DNA from: Eupeodes corollae
Taxonomy: Eukaryota; Arthropoda; Insecta; Diptera; Syrphidae
DNA length: 64,000 nucleotides
Reading direction: 5' to 3'
Assembly (NCBI RefSeq): GCF_945859685.1
Contig: NC_079147.1
Span: 263,428,572 to 263,492,571 of the forward strand
Shown here: piece by piece, positions 10,057-22,477 of the stretch
How the letters are laid out: each line of letters begins with the position of its first letter
Numbering within the stretch: the stretch's first letter is position 1
The notes under the pieces: model-generated
Database searches by the model: none
What the model saw: only the letters and a program-made list of their open reading frames with translations
What the model was told of the DNA's origin: nothing
Translations under genes and position numbers: made by a program

Positions 10057-13000
10057 GTGCGTTTTTTTGTTTATTATTCTGATAGATCTTCTTTTAGTTG
10101 TACAAATTTTTAAATTCAAACATTTGGCTACTGCGGTTGTTGTTAGCAATTTCTCACTATACTATATATGGAATACCAAAAAAAAAGAACTTAAAAACTT
10201 CCTGTGGAAGTTAAAAATAAAAATATTTTAGTTAAATTTCCGTGAAATTGAAAAAAAATGTCTCAAATATTTTGGCAAAAATAAACTTAAACTTCAAAAG
10301 TTGGTTCCATACTTTCCTAAAATTATAATTCTATGCAATCAAATATTTAAAATACACTTAACCAAGATCCACATGGATTGAAACGCATCCAACTTCGTTT
10401 CATTACAAAATGTCAAACAGACGTCAATGTATACCCATATGAAATTTCAAAACGGGCAATTGAATGTCAAATTTTGGTTTTTGGAAAGAATACAAAATAG
10501 TTTTCAAAAATTAATCAAATCTTATACATCAAATGAAAACCGGAGGCTTTTAAAATGTGCAGACTGGTTGTTTCAACGTTGCCTAGCTCTAAAATTACAA
10601 ATAAATTTGTGCAACTATCTGCAAGCTTCAATACAAGACTCACACAAATTGATGAAGCTTTTCAAAAAAAAATATTTATATTATATTTTTGGTTAGGCGA
10701 AATCTTTTGTAAAAGGCCAGTTGACCGAGGCCAAAAAAACGTTAATTCCTATCGTAAATTTGTAGAGTTCAATCAATTCGAGAACCTCAACATCTATCAA
10801 CTCCAAATTTAAAGTTTTAAGTTTTACTTTAATGTCAATCAAAAACAAGTTTTGCGATAAAAATTTATTGAAATGTCATCAAAGGCATAACCTTATAAAT
10901 TTCATAAGTGCAACTTAAGGACATTATGCTCAACCATTTCTTCCCCATAAAATAAGTTCCACTTACTGACATTTATGAGGAACCTAAAATTCCGTTTAAA
11001 CCATTAAATAGGACACAGTTACTTACATAGAACTTAATGAATAAAATTAAAACTAAAACTAAAGATGACCTAATATTTAATTTTAAATTTATGGATAATC
11101 CTAACGGTAAGTGTTTTTCAAAAGTCTATGTTAGCAAGTCTTCTTTTGAAGTGGAACAAAATGCACAATGGTCTTCTTCGTCAGAATTTTAGTTTTATCT
11201 AACATAGATTTTGAATTAAATACAGGTTTTAATTCCTCTATACCATATTCACTTTTTTAAGAAATACTCTATACCGTGCAAAAAAGTTTTGAAAATGTAG
11301 ACTTTTTTTCCGATCATAATGGAATTTCAAAGTATTTTTAATTCTAGGCTTAATGCTCTGCTCTCTTTAACCGCTATATAATGTCATTTACCACTACCGT
11401 TTCAAAAGGAAGTCAATCCACATTTGCGTATATTGATTTTCAATCTTCATTTGTTAAAATAATTTTCCCCAAGTGTGAACCTTTGCCCAATTTTGTTATG
11501 AGGTAAGATTGTTCGAGCGTCGCTTGGCAATATAATTGTGGAATCAGCGTAATGAAAATATCTACATTATGATATGTTTCAACGTTTCTACATATTTCGG
11601 TCTTTTTCCGGTAAAAATATATTGAATATAAAGTAACTTTTCAGTTATTTCCTTTCTAGGAAAACAGCTTAACCTTTAGGTCGAAAGCTTAAAAGAATTT
11701 TGTTCTCGGAATCTAAAACTTAATCCTCATTACCTTAATTGAAAATAAACATTATACAAAAATAGACCATGATAATATGAAATTATGTTTTTCCATTTTT
11801 CTGTTATGAGTTTCTGAGTCTTCCAAGGAATATAATTTTCAACCCATTTCCATTTTTCATAAAAATGTCAATGTTCTTAAATGAAAACCAACTATGACTT
11901 ATCTAACGAAGACTACCCATTCCACATTGTCTGACTAAAAAAATCAATTAATGTCACTGAGAATAGAAAAGGTGACGTAGGTGCATAGATTCTACCCCAT
12001 TTGTTCTCACCTAACGTTATCTTAACCACTTACTATCATATTAAAAACCACCTGCCACCACATTATACACAACAAAAAATAACAAACTTAATTTCAAAAC
12101 CATTCAAGGGATACCCTAATTATTTTAATTCAAACAATCACAGGCAATCAATCATTGTTGTCACATATGCTTTTAATGTGTTAATGTGGTTTTACTTCCC
12201 ATCCCTCTTTCCCTCTCACTCAAAACCCAAATATGGTGACTAAATTATCCTTTTGAAGGATGTATTGTATACGAGCGATTGTCTCCTCTAGCTCCTTAAT
12301 TAATTCTGCCTATTTAAAGAACAACGTAAACATTATTTTGGTTTATTTTCGTCGTGATAAATGAATTCTTATATTTACTGTGGTAATAATTTGTATGCTT
12401 CATTCATTTTCATACCACTTACCGTAAATTTTCAAACTTATTTTTTATAAATAGAAAACATTTTATTTTGAATTATAATCCATTAGTCAAAAAATCAGTT
12501 ACTTACTGCTACTAAATAGATACATATACATAAACAAGAGTGAATTACTGTACCTATGTACATTTAATTTATGCAATAGTTTACTATAGTTTACAAAATA
12601 TATCAGCTTTTCAAGAGTATTTTACAGAGAAATTGATTTATTTAAATTTTTTGAAGACAACAAAAGCATTCTGTGCTTTTCTGATCTACATAAATAAATA
12701 TTTACATATGTATATGCAATGCATACAGTAATTTATGTACATACCATACATACATATGTAAACATATTTATGTCCATATAATTTATACTTAATGGAATGC
12801 ATCTGCCTCTAGGAAGAATTTAAGGATATTTTTTTTTTCATTAAACATGATTAAAAAACATAAATTTAAAAATTAATTTCAACGAAGTCAAAAGACGTAG
12901 GCTATAAATATTCACAAATTTTAAAACTTTCATTAAGTAATTACATTAGACTGAACCAAACGAATTGACAATAACTTTTTTTTTAAAAGGTATTGAAATC

Positions 13001-14114
13001 CGAGTTCTTCAAGATTTTTTTAGAGGTTGCTACTTATGCTTTTTTATTTTACAGACTGGTATTTTTGGCAGGATTTTATTTTTTTTTTGTAAAGAAACTT
13101 TAAATTGTCTTTTCTTTTCAATTTTACTGAAAGTTAATAACAATTTTTTGAATAAGATGAAACTATTACATTATTTCTCAAGAGATCTGAGTCATAAAAA
13201 GCATTTTGTGTACGTTCTTTTTATATTTTTTACTTTCACTTGGACTTTTGTAAAAAATTTATCAAATGTAAACAACAAAATTAAATAAATACAAATTTTC
13301 GAGTCTAAAACCAGTTTTTACTGATTTGTAATAATATTTTGTTAGAGTTTAAATTTTTTTTCGAAATAAGTTCAACTTAAAGGTACGTTTCAATTAATAT
13401 TAGAAAATAAGAAGTAATCAATATTTTGGTTCAATTGTTAACTGTAAACAAACCTTTTTTTATACCAATTTGATATAACATCACATGATATGTTAAATTA
13501 ATAGTAATTAAAGTTATTGGTTTGAGAGGTAAACAAGGCGCATTTTCGTACACGCCTTGACGCTAATTATCAGTTAACCAATGTTTTTTTAAATTGCTAA
13601 AGTAAAATAACCACCACTGATCGTTTTGAAAGTCCTTGCCGTTTAACATGATAATACAATTTATTTAGGTCTGAAAAGATCACCACAATCGAATTTCGAA
13701 GTTTTAATGAAACGGGAGTTTAGGACTATTTTTGTGCTGATTATGTTTGTACAGATTTGTGGCGATCCCAACTTGAAGCCAAACGGAAAACACCACACTT
13801 AAAAATCTAAGTTTTTTTAAAAGTAATGATGGGCATTTTAGAGCTTTTTTGAGCTTCTAAGTTCGTGGAACTCCGGATCAGTTTTACAAGCACTTACCAC
13901 TTGGAATAAATCACAAAGCTTACATTTTTGGAGACTTTCTAAACTTAATTTAATTTAAAAAAAAAAACAAGTCATTGTCTAATTTAGAACTATTTTTGGA
14001 CTCCTTAATTCGCGGAACTAGATCCCATAGATTGGTATCTCAAGCTCTTACCACCAAACTAAAGTCAAAAAGCTGTAACTTTTGGAGACTATATAAACCA
14101 ATTACAAATAAAAA
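10057..14114. other. Long unassigned AT-rich stretch
   Basis: I find no gene across this 4 kb. An isolated hairpin AACTTCCTGTGGAAGTT near 10197 is probably the detached 3' end of an AACTTCC-family copy. Open stretches up to 107 codons (for instance at 12965-13288) are rich in F, K, N and L codons as expected of chance frames in AT-rich DNA. Runs of TATGTACATAC occur near 12700-12760. Confidence 0.55.
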
Positions 14115-15851
14115 AAAGAGGTTGGGATGCGACCCACACTAATAACTTCCCATCCCGTCTGTCAATTTGTCTTGCTTAAAAGTTTGTCTATATGTACTCG
14201 TATCAATTTCTACCAAATTTACGTACTATTTTTTTCATATTTTATTTTTTATAAAAAAACGGACTGTTGGATTTGTGTACACAAATTACTGACTATCGAA
14301 AACAATATTTTCTGTGAAATAAAATAATTTTGAAGCCAATATTTATAATTTTTGAAAAGCTATTTGAGTCGAAAGTAAATTTTAGTATTGTATTTTTTAA
14401 AGTTTTATTTTTTGTAAAAAAAAACTGTCTATTCGATTTTTTTCAAAAATGTTATCGAATGTTAAAAACAATGCATCCTATAAGATAAAATTAGTTCGAA
14501 GCCAATATTTCAAGTTTTTGAAAAGATATCTGAGTAGAAAATCAATTTTTAGTAACTTTTGTTAAATTTTTTTAGGTTTTTAATTTTTTGTACAAAAACT
14601 GTCAATTCGATTTTTTTCAAAATTTTACTGAATATTAACAACAATGTAGTTTAAAGCCAATATCTACAATTGTTGAAAAGATATTTGAGTCGAAAATCAA
14701 TCTTTACCAACTTTTATACATTTTATTTTAGGTTTTTATTTTTTGTAAAAAAAAACTGTCAATTCGATTTTTCTCAAAATTTGTCATAATATTGAAAACA
14801 ACATTTCTTATAAGTAAAAATTAGTAAGAAGCTATTACCTCAAATTTTTGAAAAGATATTTGAGTCGAAAATCATTTTTTACTAACTTTTGTTAATTTTT
14901 TTTGGGTTTTAATTTTTGTAAAAAATCTGTCAATTCAATTTTTTCAAAATTTTACTGCATGTTAAAAATAATACTTTTTGAAAGATAAAAGTAAATTAAA
15001 GAAAATATCTCAAAGTTTTGAAAAGATATTTGAGTCAAAAATCAATTTTTACCAACTTTTGTAAATTTTTTTCAGGTTTTTATTTTTTATAAAAAAACTG
15101 TCAATTCGATTTTTCTCAACATTTTTCAGAATGTTGAAAACAATATTTCTTATAAGATAAAATAAGTTTGAAGCCTAAAGTTCAAGTTTTTGAAAAGATA
15201 TTTGAATCGATATTCAATTTTTACCAACTTTAAGTAATGTTTTTTTAGATTTTTATTTTTTATAAAAAAAAAACTGTCAATTCGATTTTTCTCAAAATTT
15301 TATCAGATATCAAAAACATTATTTTTCGTTGCACAAAATTGTTTTGGAGACGAAATCATATTTGAGTCGTAAAATTTTGGAGGTGATAAATTTTTTTTTT
15401 CAGTTTCTTTGATTTATAAAAAAAGCCGTTAGATGGAATTTTTAAATAAATTATACTTGTTACAGTTTATTATATAAAATTTAGTTCAAGTCTCTAGCGT
15501 TTTTGGTTCGTAAGATATTTAGGGTAACCCAAAATTGTCACCTTTTTTCAAACTGCTATGGTAAAAAACCACCCAAGTAATTTTCTTGAGAGCCCTTTCT
15601 GCATCTTTCTGCCTTATTATCTGTATAACTTAATTTATTTGAAGTCGATATCTATTCTGGTTCTTGAGCTACGGACGACGAAAAAACGTCCCGAACGTAC
15701 GGACGTACTAACGTACGTACACACGCACGCACAGACATCTTTCTAAAAATCTTTTGTTTCGACCGTATGGACCTTGAAACGTCGAGAAATGTCAAAATTT
15801 TCAATTTGACAAATCGGACCCATTACAATAACTTCCTATGGGAAGTTAAAA
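14115..15851 (+). repeat. AACTTCC-family repeat, longest simple copy
   Basis: This 1.7-kb noncoding element starts GAGGTTGGGATGCGACCCAC, continues ACTTCCCATCCCGTCTGTC and ends in the perfect hairpin TAACTTCCTATGGGAAGTTA. Between these lie about seven tandem units of roughly 155-175 bp. Each runs from AAAACTGTCAATTCGATTTT through TTGAAAACAATATTTC and GAAAAGATATTTGAGTCGAA. A GTAC/GTCC-type microsatellite follows near 15690-15725, then the CCTTGAAACGTCGAGAAATG block. A subterminal CGATTTGTC near the start reappears inverted near the end. A 3' terminal hairpin, subterminal inverted repeats, internal tandem units and a GTCY-like microsatellite are the published marks of DINE-1/Helentron elements. 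That assignment is inference. Confidence 0.82.
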
Positions 15852-16069
15852 ATCAGGTCTGGTTTTGACTTCTCAAGCTATCTGATGGTTTCACTTCAAC
15901 ATTAAAATAGCACGATATGATATCAACCTTATTCCTCATCCAATCGTTCAGCAATCACCTTGAAGAACCTGACTATAGTTTTTTGATGACTTAAAACTTA
16001 CCTCATGCACCTCCCTTACCCAAATCAAGATATGTGATGATTATATTGTCAGCAAAATTAAGTCTTCTT

Positions 16070-16803
16070 AAAGATGATTTTTCGTCTGATCCTAAAGCTT
16101 TGGAATGATTTCTTTATTGTTCCTGTTCATAAAAAAATTAGCAAAAATTATGTTATGAACAACTGTGAGCTATGAGCTTCATATCAAAACTTTCTTTAAT
16201 TGAAAAGATTTTCGAACAACCAATCTTACTGAATTTGTGTCCAAAACTCTAAACGAATAAGAGAAAGGCAATGAAGTGGGCGTTATCACTACAGACTTAA
16301 GTAAAGCCTTTGATAAATTCAGTCACAAAATTTCGTTGAGAACCACCAATATAGAGTTGTTTTCATGTTTCTGCGATTGCCTCAAGGGAGCCTCTCTTTT
16401 CCTTTGTTATTTATCTTAAGTATAGTCAAATAATTGAATCTGTACAACTGAGATTTTTTTGGTTTGCACTCCGCTTTGAATCATTATCCATGCTTACCAA
16501 CTTATGAAGATCGTTTAAAACTTAATAATCTGCAAAACTAACAAAATCGCCGCAAATTCGATGATATTCTCTTTCGACATCAGTTTTTGGCAAGTACCAA
16601 AGACTTACCACTTCTTCTAGAAAAAATTCCTATTCACGCTCATCCTAAGAAAGTCAGAAAGGCCCCTCTCTTTCGCTTTCCTTATCACCATACAAATTAT
16701 GGCTTTTTTGAACTTACGAGTATTTCAAGAATGCTTCACTTAGCTATTAACGTCCATACCACCATATCAGTCCCCATTTTAAGTTTTTTGTTTATTAAAA
16801 ACT
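16070..16803 (+). pseudogene. Jockey-like LINE reverse transcriptase, 3' part, dead
   Basis: Translation in shifting frames recovers RT landmarks. There is a WNDFFIVPVHKK-like segment near 16105, VITTDLSKAFDK near 16285 (the motif holding the first catalytic aspartate), and LPQGSLSFPLLFILS near 16380. The typical Jockey C-terminus follows: LPTYEDRLKLNNLQN, NRRKFDDILF, IPIHAHPKK. Several stops and frameshifts interrupt it, and the segment between the PQGS motif and the C-terminus, which should hold the (Y/F)xDD box, is deleted. It is a 5'-truncated, long-dead insertion. Confidence 0.75.
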
Positions 16804-16855
16804 AATATGTGGATCTTCGCGCCCAAACCTGTAAAATCGATTGAAGTCTAGCTCT

Positions 16856-17112
16856 AAGTGGTGTGATGGTTAGTGCGTTTGCATGTTATGCCAGAGGTCT
16901 TGGGCTCAATCCCTGCTTGTGCCACCAAAAGTTTTTTTTTTATGGATACTGCCTATTACGAGGAATTGACAAATCCGCCAAAACTTATCCTTGTCATTAA
17001 AAGTGCTTTCTTTTATTAGCCGTTTCGATCCGACTTTAAAAACAGTAGGTCCCCTCAATTCCTGACAACATTACTAGCACACAGGAACAAAATCGTAATA
17101 AATAAATAAAAG
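16856..17112 (+). mobile_element. tRNA-derived SINE, copy 1
   Basis: The head has an A-box-like GATGGTTAGTGCG and a B-box-like GGGCTCAATCC spaced as in a tRNA, followed by a CTTGTGCCACC stretch shared with the other copies. The body shares AAAAGTGCTTTCTTTTATTAGCCG and CCTGACAACATTACTAGCAC (both interrupted by single changes) with copies at 34735 and 41095. The tail runs into TAATAAATAAATAAAA. The internal Pol III promoter boxes identify it as tRNA-derived, while mutations rule out a working tRNA gene. Confidence 0.82.
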
Positions 17113-17329
17113 CGCAATTAATAAATAAAATTTAAAAAAGTTTAAATTTTTCTGCCTCTATAGGCTCACATACTCGTACATATGTATTACGAAAGTATAT
17201 TTTGTAAAGAGACATTGTATCTATATTTATATCAAAGAAAAGGGCGCCAACAACTTGATCCAACCTTCAAAGTCATTCAAATGCGAAAAATTTTTAATAT
17301 GCTTTGTATAAAGAAAAAAAAATGTCAAA

Positions 17330-17460
17330 ACGTGTATTATCGGCCTAGGTGTAGAAGACGTCACAGACATAACTTCCCCAATTGTTTTACGAGATCGAGT
17401 AATTCCTAGAAAAACCTTATTTCGAATTGAAAATCTTGACATTTTTCGATGTTTCATTTA
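17330..17460 (-). repeat. AACTTCC-family end fragment
   Basis: CATAACTTCCCCAATTGTTTTACGAG followed by TTTCGAATTGAAAATC and TTGACATTTTTCGATGTTTC (here split by single changes) matches the terminal 100 bp of the family in reverse. The remainder of the element is missing. Confidence 0.5.
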
Positions 17461-18109
17461 AGTGGATTAAAAATCCATACAAATGCTTTATAAACTTATA
17501 GCACGCAAGTGAGCCAAAATTCCAAGGAAGTGGTCGATAAGTTTATATTTTCTTTAAATAAAGCTTTTGAGCTAATGGCTCCCCAAAATCACACCAAAAA
17601 TGTGTCAATAAGAATGCCAGAGATTAAATTAGAAGTTAATATACAAAATCAAAAAATATAAACCAAATCTCTACGTACAACTTTTTTTTCGTAAATCTGT
17701 ACATTCGGAATGTCAAAATGGGAAGGAAACATGGTTAGCATTCCACATTCTTGATGTTCGGTTAAAATAAAAAATATGTACACTATACACTTGCATTACT
17801 GGAGGTGTTCGTATTACGACTGAATTGTTTGAAGGAGGAATGCAACATGCTAATGCTACAAAACAATATTTGTAAATATATCCTTAAAACAACGAACGAC
17901 TTGAAAAAATGCAGTTGTTTTCAACCGATGTTAAATTTTCTTATATAGTTTTATCGGCTATTTGCACAAAATATTATAAGCAATATATAACTTTTTTTTC
18001 TTTAAAATTCTAAGTCTCACTTGCAGACTTCTAGTAAAATTAAAATTAGCCCCTGCAAAAATGTTTCCAGATAACTATACAAATTATAGAACTGAGCAGT
18101 ATAACCCTC
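17461..18109. other. Unassigned DNA
   Basis: No gene or repeat is recognised. Sequence composition resembles the rest of the window. Confidence 0.55.
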
Positions 18110-19300
18110 ACCAGATAAAAAGATGCCTCCTTAAAGCTGATAGCAACCTCCGCGTTGAGACCTCGTCGTCGGTTTAAATGCAGACGGCGTTGTAAGAGCT
18201 CTTAACGAAAAAGACAGAACATTTCTGAATCAGTTTTTGGGAAAGGTTAAACTGGATACTCCTACAAACATACAACACCCAAACGACAATAACCCCATAA
18301 CCATTAAGTAACATACTCGTAAGTCTGTCCGGTCTAGTCTTATAATGTAGCTGGTCTTGGTAATAAAACTATTTTATGTACATTATCATTTATCAGAGCA
18401 TATAAGTCATTATGAAATTTATTTTAAAGAATTTAATCTATACTGGATTGTGGCAAAAAAAGCATCTAACTTTGGCAGAGCTAGTGGAAGATGCTTATAC
18501 GGATTCCGAAAATCTATTGAATCGACATATAAACTGAAATTCTTCAATGTACATGATACTGTCTTCTTGCGATGCAACTTTTCAGGATCTTTTCTAAATT
18601 TGGTCGCAGGCTATTTAGCCTTCAACCATTGAATGCGTGATTTCGAAAAATTAAAGACCTTCTATGATAAATTTCAATCAAACCACTTTATACTTATGGG
18701 AGATCTTACCATCAGAACAAGAATCAAAGGAACAGTCGATTTACGGATATCACGGCTTGTCACTGAAGTGAAAATTTCAAAAGATACAGTAAGTGAGAGC
18801 AACAGCAATATGTTTTGTGAGCCCTTGGAACACATCGGTTCATTTATACTTAACGGGAGAGGTTTTGGCGATGAAACTGGCAAGTTTACTTTTGTGGCAA
18901 CTAAAGGATCACCAGTTACTGACTACTGCTGCCCTTCATACAGTGCATTGGAAATAATTAAAAGTTTCTCAATTAATAGTACAACCCTTTTGGACCACAT
19001 GCCGCTAGTTTTAGATCTTGAAGCTTTTGAAGATACGGAAAGTTCCCCCAGTTCATCGTTGCGTCCAAGACTTTAATGATTTAATAAAAGACGTGCTTAA
19101 TACATGAATTGAATTATTGAAGTTGTTGTGCGAAAACTCTTGACTTTGGATATGTTGAAACACGACGCAACTCCTTAAGAGAATGTATATATGCAGCATG
19201 AGACAACCCTATTTATACCAATATCAAGTTTGAGCGAAGGAAACCATGGTTTGATATGGATTGTCATAGCTCGAAAATCTTCACTAAAGCTACTTAATAT
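18110..19300 (+). pseudogene. LINE apurinic endonuclease domain and linker, dead
   Basis: The open stretch 18633-19076 contains FILMGDLTIRT, which corresponds to the GDxN motif of APE-type endonucleases. Further on is TTLLDHMPLVLDLE, corresponding to the conserved SDHxPL motif with S changed to L. Upstream, at 18390-18630, is the N-terminal half of the same domain in another frame, ending LNLVAGYLAFNH just before a stop. Downstream, ERRKPWFDMDC near 19230 is the typical KPWFD linker before a reverse transcriptase. The RT that should follow is not adjacent. The RT piece at 23733, which itself starts in the linker, could be its continuation after a 4-kb interruption, but this is not proven. Confidence 0.75.
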
Positions 19301-20423
19301 TTTGTAACGAATCCTATAGATTTCACCCTTCATCCTTTAAGTCCACAATATGAACTATAGTCTACAGGAAGCTATAGTCCAGTCCTGTAAGCAGGAATGA
19401 AGGGTGTTCCGGTATCTCTTTGGCTGGCATGCTTGCAATGGGCTTAGCTCGTCGGAAATGGCTCGGTTCTTGCCAAGGGATACCAAAACGTGTGTTACGT
19501 AAAATCATGCCGAGTTGTAGGTATAAAAACACTGATAATACAAATTAATTTGGATCTAAAAATAATTTTAGGACCCTAAATTCATCCTTAAGAAAAACAA
19601 AAGAATTACTATTCCAATTTTGCCAAATTGAAAGGATTGATCGAGAAAGAAATTTCAAGTAACAACCCTAGAGAAGGAAGGACTTGATGTTATGTCCATA
19701 TGAGGTATATATATATATATCCCACCCACGCATCACTATAATGTGGTACGACCTTGGCTACTGCTACCTCGATGTCGTTTGCAGTAACCCCCTAACTTCG
19801 TATGTGGTGACTTACCGAAGGTTTTCTAAAATGGTCACATTTACCCTATGAATATTATTTAGCAATCCATGAAATTACTGACTCGTAAAATTCATCTTTT
19901 TATCAATTTAAAGTCATTAATTTTTTTAAAACGTTATAAATTTCATTTTATTTTACAAAAAAAGTAAATAAAATATGCATACATAAAGGAGAGAAAAAAA
20001 ACTAGAATCTAAAGAATAAAAATGAGCTAAAAATAATAATGTGCAATTAGGATGAAAAGTCTATGTCTAAATTTTATGTTATTGTATGTGTTTTATAAAA
20101 CTATTAATATAAATGTATTGTTTTTGTATTCGTTTTTAATTTCTTCTTTTTTTTTATATTTCGCTGTCTCTTTGTACTCTTTTATTCGTTTATTTTTAGG
20201 ATTATTTTAAGCGCATTTATTTCTATTTTGATAACAAAAAGCCTACTTTTAGACAATATATTTTTTCTTTTATTTTCTTATTGCCTACTTTCAGGCAATT
20301 TTACTTGTAATTTCAGTTTTTTTGTTTTGTTTTCAAACTATGTATGTATTGAGTGTATATGTTTCAAAGCAATTTCCAACAATAAAATTCACGATCAAAT
20401 TTAAATAAGTAAAAATCACTTAC

Positions 20424-20583
20424 CGAGCTTTTCAAACTTATGGAATTATAAAAAATGTAACCTTGTTGATATTGTGGCGATCAATGGATTTTGTTTTCGT
20501 TGTTTCAGCCGTCGAGGTGGTGCACCGCTTCGAGGATAAGCATACAATCCAAAGTGATGATCGTTGAACGAATAATGTGTACC
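20424..20583. other. Exon-like island, strand uncertain
   Basis: A short GC-richer block stands out from AT-rich surroundings. On the plus strand a pyrimidine-rich tract ending TTCGTTGTTTCAG at 20508 precedes a frame reading VEVVHRFEDKHTIQSDDR then stop, which would suit a last coding exon. On the minus strand an AATAG acceptor and a GTAAGT donor (near 20424) bracket a frame reading FNDHHFGLYAYPRSGAPP. That frame stops before the donor. No protein family is recognised, so this may be chance. Confidence 0.25.
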
Positions 20584-20934
20584 TATTTTTTGATAAGATT
20601 GAAATTTGATTGAATTGTATATTGAAAAATTGCTTTAAAATTTTGTTTGAATTTAATTTAATTACTTTAGTTTAATTGATTTTTTTTTTATATTTAAGTT
20701 TGATATTTTGTTTTAAAATTTAAATTTTTTTTTTACTTTAGTTTCTCTAATTCTTACATATTATGTAATGACATAAACACAAAAAAAATGCAATAATAAG
20801 ATAAAAATAGATAACATAAAATAAGATAACCTGGTACTTAGCTTTTGAGTGGTTTTGATTGAATTCTGAACTTGGTTGGTAAATGAAGTATGGTATAGAT
20901 GGTCGTATATACTTGCTGTTAGATGTTATGCGTG

Positions 20935-21115
20935 TGCGGATGGTTGTATATTGCTGCTGTTACAAATGGAGTGAATGTGGATGGTCGTATGATTTTGCTG
21001 TTTCTGTCGTGCACTTTTGCTGATGTGGTCGTATGATTTTGCTGATGTGGATGAATGGGATGTGTGGATGGTTGTATGATTTTGCTGGTTTTGGCGTGTA
21101 TGCGGATTTTGGATA
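20935..21115 (+). repeat. Degenerate tandem repeat, GGTCGTATGATTTTGCTG units
   Basis: Three or four variants of GATGGTCGTATGATTTTGCTG-like sequence (unit about 22-45 bp with spacers) recur within 180 bp, with looser relatives before and after. Confidence 0.65.
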
Positions 21116-22011
21116 ATGGATGTAGTGTTGTTTTTGTTGATACCTGGTTGGATGTTCTTGATGTTGCGGATGGATGGATGGTTATTTTGACCTCTTGGTT
21201 GTTGTTGGTGTCGAGTGATGGTAGATGGTCGACGTAGTTTCGACGATGATTTTCTTGGCTTTACGGGTTTTTCTTTGACTAAATGTTCTAGTGGCGTTTC
21301 TATTTTAACTGAATCCCGTCAGCCCTTAAAATTCTTGGTCCCTCGTGAGACTATGAGTCTTGTTGGATAATTTTTCTTTTTAAAAATAATATTAGAAAAG
21401 AATTATTTTTTTGTATTATTATTTCACATTTTTTTTTTTTTCTTTCACTGCATTATATATGTACCTTTTTATTTAAATGTGATGTTAATGATGTTATTAG
21501 CTTTACTTTTAATTTTTCTGCAGTTGTAGGTAAAACTTCACTTACAAATTTTTTTACTACTTTTTTCTTAAAGCTTACACTGTGATATTATCTCGTCGCG
21601 CACCAGGAACCAAATGAAAGATTTGTCCTGGCCTTTTTCAATTTTTCCATTGTCGAAATTATTTGACGAAACTGGGCATTTAAAGATGGAAGTGGATCCG
21701 GTCTTTGTTTCTTTGCTTTTTGAACCCGATATTTTATTTAGAAAAATCCGATTGCATTTCAAGATTGAATAATGGATTTTTCTTCACATAAGTGTGATAT
21801 AATTTGATCATTTTGGTCAAAATTCTTGAAATTTAAGAAAACACGCAAGACCATCCGTAACCTATACTAATGCTTTTCTTTGTATTAGTTACCGATCACG
21901 ATTCCTTTTTACTTTTTCTCTTTTGTTTTTCTTTTATTTCCTACATCCTTAAGGGTGCTCCTTCAAGTGTTTTGCCTTATACTTTCATTTTTTGATTTCC
22001 TTTCGATGTCC

Positions 22012-22091
22012 TTGACCATGGTCTAGTGGTCTCGACACTGGATCTCATCATCACTACTGGTCTCCTCGGGTTCAAAACCCACTTCTTCCAT
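22012..22091 (+). pseudogene. tRNA-like sequence or SINE head
   Basis: TGGTCTAGTGG at 22019 fits the tRNA A box and GGGTTCAAAACCC at 22068 fits a B box. Their separation of roughly 48 nt would suit a tRNA with a long variable arm or an intron. The acceptor stem and a full T stem do not pair convincingly, so I read it as a tRNA-derived relic and not a functional gene. It differs from the SINE family at 34735. Confidence 0.4.
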
Positions 22092-22477
22092 TTTTACATT
22101 TTTTCTTTTAACAATTCTTAAACCCATTTCTCATCCTTCATGTAACTTCTTTCCTTTTTTTTTTTATTGTGAATTGTGTTCGTCATGATCATTATCGTTA
22201 TACGACAATCTTCAACTACAATATTTAAATGCATTTAAAAAAACAAAACAAGTCCGAAAAGATGTCACCCTGAAAGTATGCATCAACCTACTAGCTTCTA
22301 CAAGAACCTTTTCATTCACATTTCCAAACTGTTATACACTCTCATACATTGCTTCATCATACCAAATTACAACAAATAATATTGGGACACGCTTGCGTAT
22401 TCGCAATTTCAATTTTTAATTTTCTATGTATTTCATTTCTATTTAAAAATGTCATTTCTCACAATTTACAGAAAAAA
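22092..22477. other. Unassigned DNA
   Basis: No gene or repeat is recognised before the next AACTTCC-family copy starts. Confidence 0.55.

Larger units (their letters stand above)
19301..22011. other. Mostly unassigned region with small repeats
   Basis: There is no recognisable gene over 2.7 kb. It holds a TATATA run near 19706, a stem TTGCCT..AGGCAA near 20281, an exon-like island near 20.5 kb and a degenerate tandem repeat near 21 kb (listed separately). A PBS-like TGGTGCGCGACGAG occurs on the minus strand near 21600 but no LTRs were found around it. Confidence 0.5.

Noticed and set aside
12965..13288. 107-codon frame rich in F, L and K
   Set aside because: It starts in poly-T, has no recognisable domain and the amino acid mix expected from AT-rich chance sequence.
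19689..19740. TGTTATGTCCATATGAGG followed by a TATATA run, resembling the gypsy LTR start
   Set aside because: Similarity ends after about ten bases and no second LTR or TG..CA unit is recognisable.
20281..20300. TTGCCT..AGGCAA stem as a terminator
   Set aside because: A six-base stem in eukaryotic AT-rich DNA with no gene upstream has no meaning as a terminator.
21580..21620. Minus-strand TGGTGCGCGACGAG resembling a retrotransposon primer-binding site
   Set aside because: No LTR pair or pol-like sequence was found around it.
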